From: Bombus terrestris
Taxonomy: Eukaryota; Arthropoda; Insecta; Hymenoptera; Apidae
Assembly: GCF_910591885.1 (NCBI RefSeq)
Contig: NC_063274.1
Coordinates: forward strand, 8,227,725-8,291,724
Direction: 5' to 3'
DNA length: 64,000 nt
The notes beneath the pieces are model-generated. The model was not told the DNA's origin, did not search any database, and worked only from the letters and a program-made list of their open reading frames with translations. The position numbers were made by a program, and so were the translations under genes. Below are positions 47,324 to 58,960 of the stretch, piece after piece; the first letter of the stretch is position 1; the number at the start of each line of letters is the position of its first letter.

Positions 47324-50300
47324 AATAAGTTTCCAATTCGTTTTCATCACTGACGAATTATAATTGAGTAATGAATGAAAAAAATGTCATTTCATTAAGT
47401 AACAGACATATATTAATCGAAGTAATTGTTCAAATCGATCAAAGCATTCATATCGATAACCATCAAAACGATTACGTACTCTCAATCTCAACCTAAACAC
47501 ACTCATCCAACTCGAGTATCCATCTCGAATGAAGCTCGCGTGCACCTCGATTCAACTCGAGGCGTAACATCGTTGCCTGGATTACAACATCGCCGGCTCG
47601 TTACCCGCGGGAATAATAGAGAGGATCATCGCTTCCGCGCGGAGAAAGCGCGCGGTTCATAGATCAGCTTACGGGTTCTGTAATTCCGGAAATTTAACAT
47701 CGCTTGTAACGCACCCGCATCAAGTCATCCACGAAATCGCGGCCTGCTGCTGGTGCCGCGCAGGGGAAAATTAATGCCCCGGTGAAATTACCATTTATTT
47801 CCACGTCCCCGGCAATCAGGCAGCGCGCGGCTAAATGTTAATGGATGGCCACTGACAGCAAATTGAATACACGCATCGATTCCAAGGCGATACCGTGCGT
47901 GTACGCCGCGACGCGCCACTTCATCAACCGTTGACCTATCAACTCATTCGCCCGCCACGACGCGACAGACAGGAGGACGTTTCAAAGGAAACTCGCGGGA
48001 CGCCGCGCTGCGCCGAGTTGCTACGGGTGGCCAATTAGAAATGCGCCAATTGCTGTTTGTTTGTGTGTGTGTGTGTGTGTGCGTGCGTGCATACATGCGT
48101 ATGTCGCGTTTATTGACAACGCGACGTTTTATTCGTCGATGAAGTATCACGGTTGGTCACGCGATTACCATCTAAAAGGTAATAATAGCGTGCCGCAAGT
48201 GACGCGTAATCGCGCATACGTATAATGTTAATTGCGCGGTATACCTGATTAATTAGACTAGCGGCCCCTTTTTTGGCATGGAAACAGCAGGCGGGAACCG
48301 GCAGTAGTCTGCCGATTCACTCGCGTGAAGACGCATTTGCATCCGCCGTTAGATCTCGCCATGTTTTTTTGAGATGTTCTCTTGATGCCGTATTTATGGT
48401 AGAAACTTGAAGTTCGTATATTAGAAGGGATGAAAAGGATGAATACAGTTAACGTTCTAATACTAGGGTACTTATTAGTTATATCGCGTTTTAGTAATTT
48501 TTTGTTGTCGTCCAAAGAGATCATAATTTTTCCTCCTTGCCAAAAGTATAAATATAGCACAGCTTATCATCTTTCCAACTAACATCCAATCAACATCCAC
48601 TCTCGTTTTCTATACATGTCAAAATACGCGCTCGAACCTCGAAGAAGAATATCAAGAAGACAGCCGTCAGCTGATACAATCGGCTACAATTAGTCACCGG
48701 TAATCACACGACACGCTTCAAAATCACGTTTGCACAGTATCGACATAATACTCACTGTTCCTCGAACACGCAGGAATTCCGTTTCACAACACTCTCGAGT
48801 TAAACGTTGTTGCAACACATCCTCGCCTGAAATGTTGCCCGTTAATATTAATTTATCGTACGATCAGAGGGCACCTACCGAAAGAAGAACGAGTAGCAGC
48901 TATCCGCGACTCGGTGTCGCAAGGGGGAAGATAAATGGGGATTCGCGAGAAGATTCAAACGCGTACTCGAAGATAGCATTGTGATGTATAATAAGAAGTT
49001 TGACGCCAAAGGAAATTGCATGGATTCAACTTTACAATGGCGTCGTCACCGTGCTTCGATGCTTGTTGTTTGTTTGTTAGATACCTGTTTCGTATACGCG
49101 AACAAGCGCGTCTTCCATCGCTTGAAAGAGATCTCCTCGTCTACCGTGAATAATTTCTTCGATGAAGAACTTGCTCTAGGCGCATTCGATTCGTCGATAC
49201 ATCGGTCGAAGATAAAAAGTGAGAAATGTTTTACGGAGACACATTGATCGGAATAAATTGATTTTCAAATAATGTTTTGTACGACAGCCATTCAAATCTA
49301 ATTTTCTAGGAAATTTTTTCATCTTTCTTGGTTTCTGTAGTCGGATGAACACGGTTCGCGCAAGGCTTAACTATTAAATTAATTATTTCAGGTTTTTCCT
49401 ACGGAAATTTTATCGAACCGAATGCACTCCGTCACTTCGTTGATTGATCACTTGGTATAGAGAAGAGAAAGATGGTTGAAACGTCGTTAATGGCTCTGTG
49501 AACAGTTCCTTCGGTAAATATCGTTGAAATATGTACTGTTTTTACGTAATGGTGTAATTTAGTGACATCAAGTTAGATCGAAAGTAAAAGGTAGTACGTG
49601 AGAATGGAATTTTAAATATTTTTCCATTTTCCTGCCACTCGGTGTACTCTCTCCCTTCTAACTCTATGTCAAATATAAAAATTATTTATACAATTTTTCT
49701 TTGCTTCGTTAGGTATGTAATTCAGTAAGTGTAATTCGCGTTAAAGGTTACAACACGAGCAACGATACAAATGATAGCGACAAATAAAACACGACTATTA
49801 TAATTGCTCTCGTGTGGCAACGATTTTATGATTTATAAGTTTCGCTTGATACCCAGCTTTGATTGATTTGCTCGAAGATTTTCCTCCTAATTACTTTAGA
49901 ACTGGATCATTATCTAGCGGAAGAAGATAAAGATAAAACGTAATATTTTGCGCGAATTTAATCACTATCTCATTTACACATTTATTTTCTGATTTCTTAA
50001 CATGTACTTTTTCCACCGCTATCCATCATTGCCATGTTCTCTCCTTCTACTGTTATGGCCCGATAAGACATATGTAAAATCTATTCAATCTCTTTCATAC
50101 ATTTAAACGCGTTCCATAGATCGAATAGGTTATCCTCCACCACTCGTAACCATCAGTTTAACGATAACCAAAAACCGTCGATTCGAGACATCCTTTAATG
50201 GATCCATTATCTCGCGACTAATGAACCAACCTCGGCAATTTATCGTAAGAATAGTAGGTATCTTTCACGAGAATCCCCATCTATCGAGTCTACCCGGCGT

Positions 50301-51160
50301 GCCAATAAATCTAACCTCACCGATCGAACGAGCACAACGGAGGAGATCGTATCTTCATTTTCTACGTTTCGTCGGGAGTCGAGACTCCAAGAAAGCGGAA
50401 CGGTAATAAGAAACAAGAAGAAGCTCGGGGTGGCTGCGAAGAAGTTCGGAGCGCGCGCGTCTTAATTAAGGCGGCGCAATGACAAAGCGGCGTGCTTTTT
50501 CTCAGAGTCCGGTTGAACGTGAACGTGATGCATCCGCGGCTTTCTGTGCGCGGAAAAAAGTCGTAGAAAGAGAAACATTTAAAGCAGATAGCGGGGTGCG
50601 TAGAGGTATTTCGGAATTGGGCTACCTTAATTGGGGACGACCGGTGGGGCGCGGGGTGCGCTCTGTCAACGCGGCGCTTCCGTATTCACGTGATCGGGGC
50701 GTGAATTCCGCGTATTTAAGTGTCCGACACGGCGTGCTGGCTTTCTCCTGCCCCGGCTCGGGTAATGATCCCTTTGTCCGGCCCGAGTGAACGCGACTTT
50801 AAGTGAAAACGTCCATTCACCGAACGACAACGACGTTTTGCACCCTGAATATATTGCACCGATTGCGAGGGGAAGATAAGTACCGGAGACTGAGGTCCGT
50901 CGGAGCTTCTCTCCAGCTTCCGACGACCAGTCTCAACAGAAGGCCTTCTTTTTTCCACTTATCCTCCTACCTCCAGCTCTCGTATTCTTTCTTCCGTTCC
51001 TATACTCGGTATGGTATATATACATATATATGTCGAATTGTCGTTTGGATTTCGAGCGCGAGACGATTCTTCGTTAGCATTTGCCATCATGATGTTCAAT
51101 AAAGGTTGTATTTACATAAAATTATATTTCTTTACAAAGTTAGTTTATCGGTTAACTAAG
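47324..51160. other. Non-coding stretch with GC-elevated blocks
   Basis: GC-elevated, CpG-containing blocks at about 47550-47960, 48130-48350 and 50400-50960 resemble conserved regulatory elements. The parts between are AT-rich. A (TG)n run lies at 48063-48080. Open frames of up to about 100 codons lack recognisable motifs. Confidence 0.4.
48063..48080. repeat. (TG)n microsatellite
   Basis: Nine TG units followed by CGTGCGTGC. Confidence 0.85.
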
Positions 51161-51164
51161 ATAT

Positions 51165-51630
51165 CAAATAATAAGTAAACAAATGCTTTAAATAATATTC
51201 TTGGGTTCTGTAACGAATCCACGGTCAACGGGAAACTTTCTGTACGTTTTAATATATTTTTGATAGCACACTGACACGTTCACTCTGGCACAGGGTTTCT
51301 CTAAGACACACTCCAAGACGATGACAGTAAACTCTCCAAGGAGATTGCAAAATAAAAGACAGATACAGTTACATATATCAAATACATATCGATCGGGGAT
51401 ATCAACAAATTCCCAAGCGCCGTAACTAGGCAGTTCCACATAAACCAGCATTGCTCCTGATCAAGACTTGATTGTTTATACAGCGTATCCCTTAACACTG
51501 GAACCTCCTTTGTAAAACATTTCGTTCATCCCGTGACCGTGGCTACGTTCGGCGACCAGTTATGTCACCCCGAGCCCAAGTATTGAGAAATCTTCCAAAA
51601 GAAAGGCTCGATGTCTCTGCATCTCCGACA
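51165..51630 (-). mobile_element. Third, older solo LTR of the same family
   Basis: Homologous to the 499-base core LTR, in the same orientation. It ends exactly with CTCCGACA at 51630 and keeps the minus-strand TATAAA near 51475. It is clearly more diverged than the other two. Its other end fades out near 51165, before the expected TGTCGGATTTCG terminus, and no microsatellite follows. No interior sequence adjoins it, so it is a truncated solo LTR. Confidence 0.7.
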
Positions 51631-54249
51631 TATATATTCTTTCCTTCTTCTTCGTGTTCTTCTTCTTTCTTTTCATTGGTGCCTCGTTTCCTTGTAGAAA
51701 AGGAACTTAACGCTCGGTTTCTGGATGCTGGGAAAGGGGACGTTATTCATCGACCGTCGAAACGACGAAACACTGTCATAATGCGATCTCAAGGCTGGAT
51801 GGGAAACCTTCACTAGCTCGTGACACGCTTTAAACTTCGATTATTATTCGCGATGCCGCGAGATCGAGCACCACGTGCTTCTTCGATGGCGGACGCGTCA
51901 CATGGAAACGTCAGTTGAAGTTGGAGAATGTATTGTGTGATAAGCTGTTTGACTTTTGTATGGGGGCCTTCAATTGACTGTACAAGTATGGTTCGTTCAA
52001 GGATTGACCTTTGTCTGGAAAATTGGTTGGGAAGTGGATATAAAGTTCCTTGTTTAACATTGCCTTTTTAATGGAAGTGTCTCCTTCTATCGATGGAGAG
52101 AAATGTTTCTTCGTTGGTAGAAATGATTATTTATTCAAGGACTTTCTCGATATCGATGCACGAATGCGGTGACAGGTGTTATGGGCTTAACACTTTCTTC
52201 CCCTTCTTTCCATTCCTTTTCAATACTCATTGAAACGGGTGCGGTTGAATCGAGTAGTCTTTTTATACGGTGAATCAGTATAGCTACAATTTTGCTTAAA
52301 GAATGTTCTGTAACGGTAATAAAGCGCGTTTCTCTTTCAACGAATGTTTCCAGTTAATTACACGGTGGAACCACGTGACGATTACATGAATATTCTACCT
52401 GGTCTTATTTGTTCCACATGCACAGCTGTGCATATTTTAGAAAAATTATCGCTTTTTATGTTTGATGAATTTTGATGAAAAATTTTTTAAGAAAGAAATG
52501 TAGCGAGTAGGAATTTCACTTTAGTGCAACAATAAAGAGATTCTCACTTTCATACATTTTTTCTATAACGATATATACAGACCTTTTCAAGATAGGGCAG
52601 CTTCGCGTACCGATCATTCCACTTTCACGATAATGAAGTAATTTTCGTACTTCTACCGACGTTCTCAAGTACCAACAGATTCGCAATTCTTTGCTTTTCT
52701 CTCCCCCGTACATACCAATTCAACGATCCCGTTACGACATACCTACTCGCGGAAGGCCGAGCAAAGTAGACGTGGACAGGCGTGCAAAGTAGATCCGCGA
52801 AACGACACTGATCTAACGGCGTTACCAGCGTTATCAGCCTCGACTAGACAAATATCGCCAGGAATTCCGTTCTTTTCTTTTCTCGCGATAAAACTCGCCT
52901 CGATTTACAAACAGGGCCGCGTTATCTGGTGGCCGCTGTTCTCGCGCATTAGTATAGCGTACGCCTGTCTTCCCGGTCAGGAAACCGAGATCAGGAGAGA
53001 TCGATTCGACGTGTTTACGCGGTTGGACGGCGCGCTGGCAAAAAAATTAATTAACACCCGCCCGCAGATAAGCCGCTTAGTTCAGATAATATTGGCCGGC
53101 CACCACTACTTAATAGACTGGTCGTCATGAATCTAGGCGGGAACCCGGGGCGTGTAAATAAACGCCTCGTGAGTGGCTCTATTAATAGGATTCCAGAGAG
53201 CTTAGCAGCCGGAACGCTTTTTTTCTGCGACTAGATAGAACGCGACGTGATATCACCGTTCTCAGAGTCGATCCAGGAGCCGATCTGGCCGCCAGATAAT
53301 TGCGAAGATCTTACCGCGAAGTATGAACATACAGTCAGCTAGTCAATGACCAAGCATCGCGTCCACAGACCTGACCCTACCGATCTTTCGATATCGAATC
53401 GAGCTTCGAGGTTGCATCGATTAGAATTCTGTGTGGATGTTATCGGAATTTATTGGATAACCAATTATAGGATGAATTATAAATCTACATAGATTGCTTC
53501 ACGAAGTATAATTGCCACTAGGAATGTGATTCTACAGCATTCGCTTTTTAAGGTTCGAGAGTGATACCATTAGTAGGGTTATAAAAATATAATAACGCTA
53601 AATCTACGTATACTTATATAGTAAATCTATATTACAAGCAGAACCAAACAGAAAAAGAAATAAAAATGTCATACAATAATACGAAACTCTGGAGAGTTCT
53701 ATGCGTTGCTATGGACGAGCTTCTTGAAATGAGGCACACGTAGATTTGACGATAGAGTTGAATAGAAAGGGGTCCTGAGGTGAGAAGCTCTGACCTGGTG
53801 AACCAGATGTATCTGCGATGATGTAATTGCTGGGTAGGTAAAGGAGTAGGTTTTGTACGCCAGAAGGTGAATTGTGACAGGGGAGTAATCGATGTTTTTT
53901 GTAAACAAATCAGACATGTAATTTGTACGTTATTAATTTCTAATTGAGGAAATGTTAAAGGGTTGTATTGTTAGGAATTCGATTACATAAGCACAAGGAT
54001 TACATTAAAAACGAATGTACTAATAGAAGTTAAATCTCGTACAAGTTGTTATTAACTGCTAATGTCTTTTTGTAGTTTAGTTGAATACAGCCTTTAATGA
54101 TTACATAATTGGTTTATGATATCCATCAGAATGCGTTTCAAAAGTCACATAACTTCGTTTAAAAAGTTCCAACTTGTTGCAAAATCATCAACCATTGCAG
54201 AATCATCACACGTATGCATTAAATGTTCTGCTCCTCTTAACATGCGTGA
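51631..54249. other. Non-coding stretch
   Basis: A pyrimidine-rich run lies at about 51636-51680. A GC-elevated block at about 52730-53330 with TTAATTAACACCCGCCCGC-type sequence looks like a regulatory element. 53400-54250 is AT-rich. No gene was recognised. Confidence 0.4.
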
Positions 54250-54732
54250 AACTCACAATTTAATTATAAATTAAAGATCTTTTGCACTGCTCCGTTACTT
54301 ATTGCGACAAAGACTGTTAGATTCTTAGAATTTGCACAGTATCTTTTAAAGAAATATCTCGTCTCAAATCTCGTGGAAGAATTTACTTGGAAACAACAAC
54401 CAAATAGATTAAAATATGTCGCAACAACAACAAAAGGCGACACTCGATTCCAGACACCGAAGAATCCAATTAATCCGTTTCCTGTCAATTCATCACCAGA
54501 AGCGCACATAGTAGAAGAACCATCATCGCCCATCGATTCACAACTCAAAAATGTACCCCAAACGACAAAAATGTACCCGATCAAAGACACCATAATCATC
54601 GAGAATATGCAGATAACCAACCTGTTGAGGCAGGTACGCGAAGCATTGCATAAATCGCAGATGATAAAGCCAGGACTCGCGACAGAAATGGCCGTTAATT
54701 CAAGCATTATACGTTTAACGAAGGACTATTAA
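54250..54732 (+). CDS. Unassigned open reading frame, possible 3'-terminal exon or retro-fragment
   Basis: I do not recognise this. The + strand is open for 160 codons from the TGA at 54247 to a TAA at 54730, long for its moderate GC. No convincing ATG begins it, so if real it is an exon or a truncated copy. TTTGCACAG|T at 54339 is a possible splice acceptor. The reading is rich in Thr, Lys, Asn, Pro and Gln, with a hydrophobic start and a C-terminal stretch that could form a helix (about 54610-54660). The opposite strand is open for 147 codons (54707-54264) and includes a hydrophobic segment, so the strand is not certain. No poly(A) signal follows closely. Confidence 0.25.
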   Translation, partial: NSQFNYKLKIFCTAPLLIATKTVRFLEFAQYLLKKYLVSNLVEEFTWKQQPNRLKYVATTTKGDTRFQTPKNPINPFPVNSSPEAHIVEEPSSPIDSQLKNVPQTTKMYPIKDTIIIENMQITNLLRQVREALHKSQMIKPGLATEMAVNSSIIRLTKDY

Positions 54733-56180
54733 TAGAGGGGGCTTGGAGCTCGCACGCGGGGAGGCGAGTAATGTCGCCTTTTGAAAAGCGGCCTGTAGCA
54801 ACTCGCCACCACATATTTGCACGTAGCTGCCGCATAGATAGGCATATACCTGCTGGAACTTGGCGGTAATTGCAAAGACGGCTCAAAATAATGAAAATCT
54901 ATTAGTTGGTAGCGGCCTGTTAGGGGTCCACTCGTTTCGAACGCGTGCGACCGTGTAACGAGACAGGCGAAAAGAGACAGCACCATACCGATGCCAAGTG
55001 GCTTGGTCGGTTCCGTTTCGCGTTAAGTGGACGTTTGTTAAATTGACGAGCGAACTGGCGCGCCCTTGTGGTCGGCCATTTTTGTCGTCTGATCAAAAGT
55101 TCACTGTTTTCACTATTCGTTGATAAAAGCTTTCTGCATGACGACTCAGCAATTTTGGTTTCATATTTGGAATTCTTCTTACCTTTGACGAATTGGTTCA
55201 GGATATGTTTAAGAGGGAAGCTTATAAATCATACTATACATACTGTGAAAGAAGATTCTTATCTTTAGGCAAATCAGGCATGAACAGTTCCTCTACGCGT
55301 CTGCCACAATTAAGCCATAAAATTTACTACCTACTAATAACACCCATTACACCCACACTTGAGCAGCTTAATGCCTATAAAAGTAATCCGGAAACAAAAA
55401 CGCGAAATATCTCCCACTCAAGCAAACCCTCGTCACTTCACCTACCAAAAATTCACGAACATTATGCGCGCCATTCGCACCTCTCGATAAGAACCTTCTA
55501 ACCTCCATCAAGAAAAATCAAACACCTTTAACCCCATTACCCTTCCATCAGGCATTCATTAATCCCCTTACCTTTCCCTCGACAAACCTCATCAACGACC
55601 AAACACTCCCACCCACGTAACATCCTCTCATCCTCCTCGAATGAGAATAATCGCGCCGCGTACAGTGCGTTTACTCTGGTAAAACCTCTTTAGAACTCGC
55701 GTTCCCCGAGTCGAAGGTGGAACGTACGCGGAGAGGAGAAACGTAAGTATAGGAAGAAGCGGTGTCCCGCAGGAATGCGCGGACAAAGGAGGAAGAGGAG
55801 GCCCGGTCGCGTCGGGACGACGACGCTGTCGACGATCACGGAGGCTTGGTGGCTCTCTCGCGGAGGGATCGAGCGAGCGGCGTCTCGGTCGGTCGGGGTC
55901 GCTGACTCGAACGGTCGCCGATCCGTCAGTCGATTACTCCGGGGATCTTACGTGAACATGGAAACAGGTTCTTGGAATCCGGTTCTCGATTCTACATACG
56001 ACTCTAATCAACGCGGCTAGATTGCTGCATCGTATAGGCCGCGGCGGCCTGCTATACCTGCACGGTGCGTTGCGTTCGTTCGTTATTCCCTTCGGTGCGG
56101 ATCGTTCGTTCGTTTGTTCGTCGTCTCGAATTCGCCGGCTTGTCTCGCTTTCCACGCTGAACGACGGACAACGAACGATA
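54733..56180. other. Non-coding stretch with CpG-rich promoter-like block
   Basis: 54730-55060 is GC-elevated. 55070-55640 is AT-rich. 55640-56180 is strongly CpG-rich, with a consensus donor-like AAAC|GTAAGTA at 55743 that could close an untranslated first exon. Open frames on both strands there are Arg/Ser-rich and follow composition. Confidence 0.35.
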
Positions 56181-56196
56181 TACAGGGTGTTTCGAA
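56181..56196. repeat. Isolated transposon-end-like sequence
   Basis: TACAGGGTGTTTCG, 14 bases, is the exact inverted copy of the right end of the miniature transposon at 57678-57691. Its similarity to that end stops after the 14 bases. It may be one end of another element of a related family; no nearby partner was found. Confidence 0.4.
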
Positions 56197-57306
56197 ATTG
56201 GTGGCGAAATTTGAGAAAGGATGAATTTACGCGGAAAAAGAAGTTAGGAGGGTGAAGTGATGTTTCGGAGTACGGAGATTCGATTTTGAGGATCTGAGAA
56301 AGATCTGTCTTTCAGTAAGCTGGGGAATAGTCCCTAACTTATCATCACGGTGCCCTCTTAATTTTTGCTTATTATTTCTCTTATTTAATTGTATATTGTC
56401 AATCCTACCTTGATCTGTCAATCCTACCCTATCATCAATTCAGAAATGCTTTGTATGTCTCCAGAGCCAAACGTTTTACGTTAAAACGCAACTTTATTGG
56501 GAAGGTTCGATTTGGGCTGCGTTCGAAGGCAATGGTTGTTGTCGCGGATCGGCCGAACCGGCCGCGATTTTATGCGAACGATTCGGTCGGTTACGGTAGC
56601 CGCCAATTATCGTTAATTGAGATCCCGAAATTGCAACGCGGACGGAGGCAGCTGCCGCATCGGATACGATCGAGAATGGAGATCCACCGGCGGAGGATCG
56701 ACGCGCTCGCCGGGGCAGAAATGACCGAGCTCGTCTCCTCCTGTGTGGCATCGTAAATGCTAATTTATATCAATCATAGCCTTTGCCTACAACGTTGTCG
56801 CCACGGGAGGCTATCGCTCGTGGCGATTCCCTTTTAGTACTCTTTGCAGCTAGAGATATGCGCGATTATTGTACGTACGGTTAAAAGGTACGAGACGCGG
56901 ATATGGAGATAAAGAAGAGATTTTCGGGTTTTACAGCGTTGGAAGACGCTTTTTGGTAGGTTAAAATTAGCGTCAAGCCACTTGCTAATTGATAGTCAAC
57001 TTGTACACTCGTCGATTTGGATGGTATAATGTAACTATGAATTTATAATGAGTTGTCCTGTATGGTAGTATTTTGAGTATCACATCGCATGTTTTATCAC
57101 AATAAAGAATTTAATTCTTGCTGTTTAGATTAATTCTAATTGATTAGTTCTAGCATGTCATAACATCCTAAGATATTTTTCTTTAGAAATATATTAGAAT
57201 TAATATTGCATGCATTAACGACGATTCACTTATTTTCTATAGATTAATATCTGAATAGTATCTAGAGAAAAAGAATATATCTAACGGAGTGAGAAACAGT
57301 TTAACA
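56197..57306. other. Non-coding stretch
   Basis: A GC-elevated block at 56460-56860 carries open frames on both strands (101 codons plus, 85 codons minus) without recognisable motifs. 56900-57306 is AT-rich. Confidence 0.4.
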
Positions 57307-57308
57307 TA

Positions 57309-57689
57309 CAGGATGTATCTTATAGCTGGAAACGGTAGAATATCTCACGAGGGATTAAAGTTATCAGAAAAATGTTTGAACGAAAATTGTATGGTTTGAA
57401 GGGGAACATCGTATAGTGTAGATTATTTTCTTGCAGGTGGAGTAACGGGCGAGATTTTATGACCAACGTCCTTTTTTTTTTTAAATGGAACCATATATTT
57501 TTAACACATCAATCGAATTCCCTATAAAAAGAGTATTAAACTATTTATGTCGAAGAATCATTTGTTTAACAGATATTTTAACTTCAACTTGTGAAATTTA
57601 ACGTATGAGAGACAAAGACAACGCAAACATGACAACACCTATGGCTGAGGTGAGATATTCTACTGTTTCCAGTTAAACGAAACACCCTG
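57309..57689. mobile_element. Miniature inverted-repeat transposon, mariner type (381 bp)
   Basis: The ends are inverted repeats of about 45 bases with about three quarters identity. The left reads CAGGATGTATC, the right (reversed) CAGGGTGTTTC, and both continue into CTGGAAAC(G/A)GTAG then AATATCTCAC. TA lies directly outside both ends (57307-57308 and 57690-57691), the target duplication of the Tc1/mariner superfamily. The 290-base interior is AT-rich with no transposase, so this is a non-autonomous relic. Confidence 0.7.
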
Positions 57690-57691
57690 TA

Positions 57692-58733
57692 GATATAGAA
57701 AGTAGAAAACCGCACAACCGGTATAGAAATGCGCAGACAGCGAAATTGTTCAACTTCATATAAAATTGTTAATATTTTTCTAACGATTTCTGCATTTCGT
57801 GGAATGTAAGGTGATTTCGAATCTTCAACTGACAAGGTACATTACAGGTAATGTCATGCACACATCGTTTCTCAAATCCTTGTCATTTCAGTCATTCGAT
57901 CTAACGCATAAAATGTTCCTTTATTTCTGCATATACTAATGATAAGCGTATATTAGCAGCATGAGGCATTACAGTAAGTATGTGCGTAGAGCAAGAGGTG
58001 AAATTCTGTCTTGTATCATTAATTCGTCGTAACTGTTTCAGCATAGACAAGTCGAAGCCATTGATGGAACGGAACTATAATCTCTGACAGAACGAAGAAG
58101 TACGTATATATTCAATCGTCGTGGAAGAATTTATCATAGTGCTTGATCATATTTCTTTTCCTACCCCCCTCCCCTCTTGTAATTTCTTCTTGTTCTCCAT
58201 ATTTAAACAAGTCACCCGGTACTTCGCTGCGTGGATGTAGAATCAACTAAAGAGGAACATCAGACCTGCTTCCAGCAGTGCAAAATAGCTCCCGCGTATA
58301 CATACTTTGCTTGGTATCAATTCATCGCTCAAGGGCATGAAAGGGTAGATAAATCCACTCTACCCACATTTAACTCTATTGCTCTATCCGTTTTAGAAAC
58401 GAAACACACAATTTTGCAACCATAGATGGTAATAATAGAAATTACTTGTAATATTCTTCATACTGGAAATATTAATTTTGAACGATCCAAAGATCCACAT
58501 TTACTAGATCTTTCAAGAAGAGTATAAAATTCTCAGCAAATATAATTTAAGTTCAACTTAAAAATACACATATATGATTAATTCTGATTTGATTGATAAT
58601 TGCCTTTGATTATATAAGTTTCATCGACAGTATTGAATTTTAAAATTGTTTTCCTCTAAGAACAGAAAACATGACTTATTACACTCTTTCTCTGTGGTCA
58701 ACAGGCAATTACCAAATATAGACACTGAGTAGT
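57692..58733. other. AT-rich non-coding stretch
   Basis: No protein-like frame, repeat or RNA gene was seen. A 64-codon frame at 58231-58425 matches nothing I recognise. Confidence 0.45.
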
Positions 58734-58960
58734 CTAAGACATAAGAAAAACTGTACATATCGGTTTATCGGTGTCAATGAGATGCGCACGGGCCACAGTC
58801 CTGGTCCAAGGTTGTCCACCTGCTGCGCTATCTATCCGATACACGATGTGTCCAAGACCGTCCGGCGAGTCCACGCCCCGGCTTGGGCGCAAGCGTCGCG
58901 ATCGTAGCTGCGCGTGCGACACTTCTAGCCGTCCTGTCGCCTCCAATGAAGACATCTTGT
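58734..58960 (-). other. Isolated GC-rich island, possible coding exon
   Basis: A sharply bounded, about 200-base GC-rich island in very AT-rich DNA. Several frames on both strands are open, including a 73-codon minus frame (58955-58734) whose composition is more protein-like than most here (for example a H-I-V-Y-R-I-D-S run). No strong splice sites border it, and the frames compete. It could equally be a conserved non-coding element. Confidence 0.2.
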
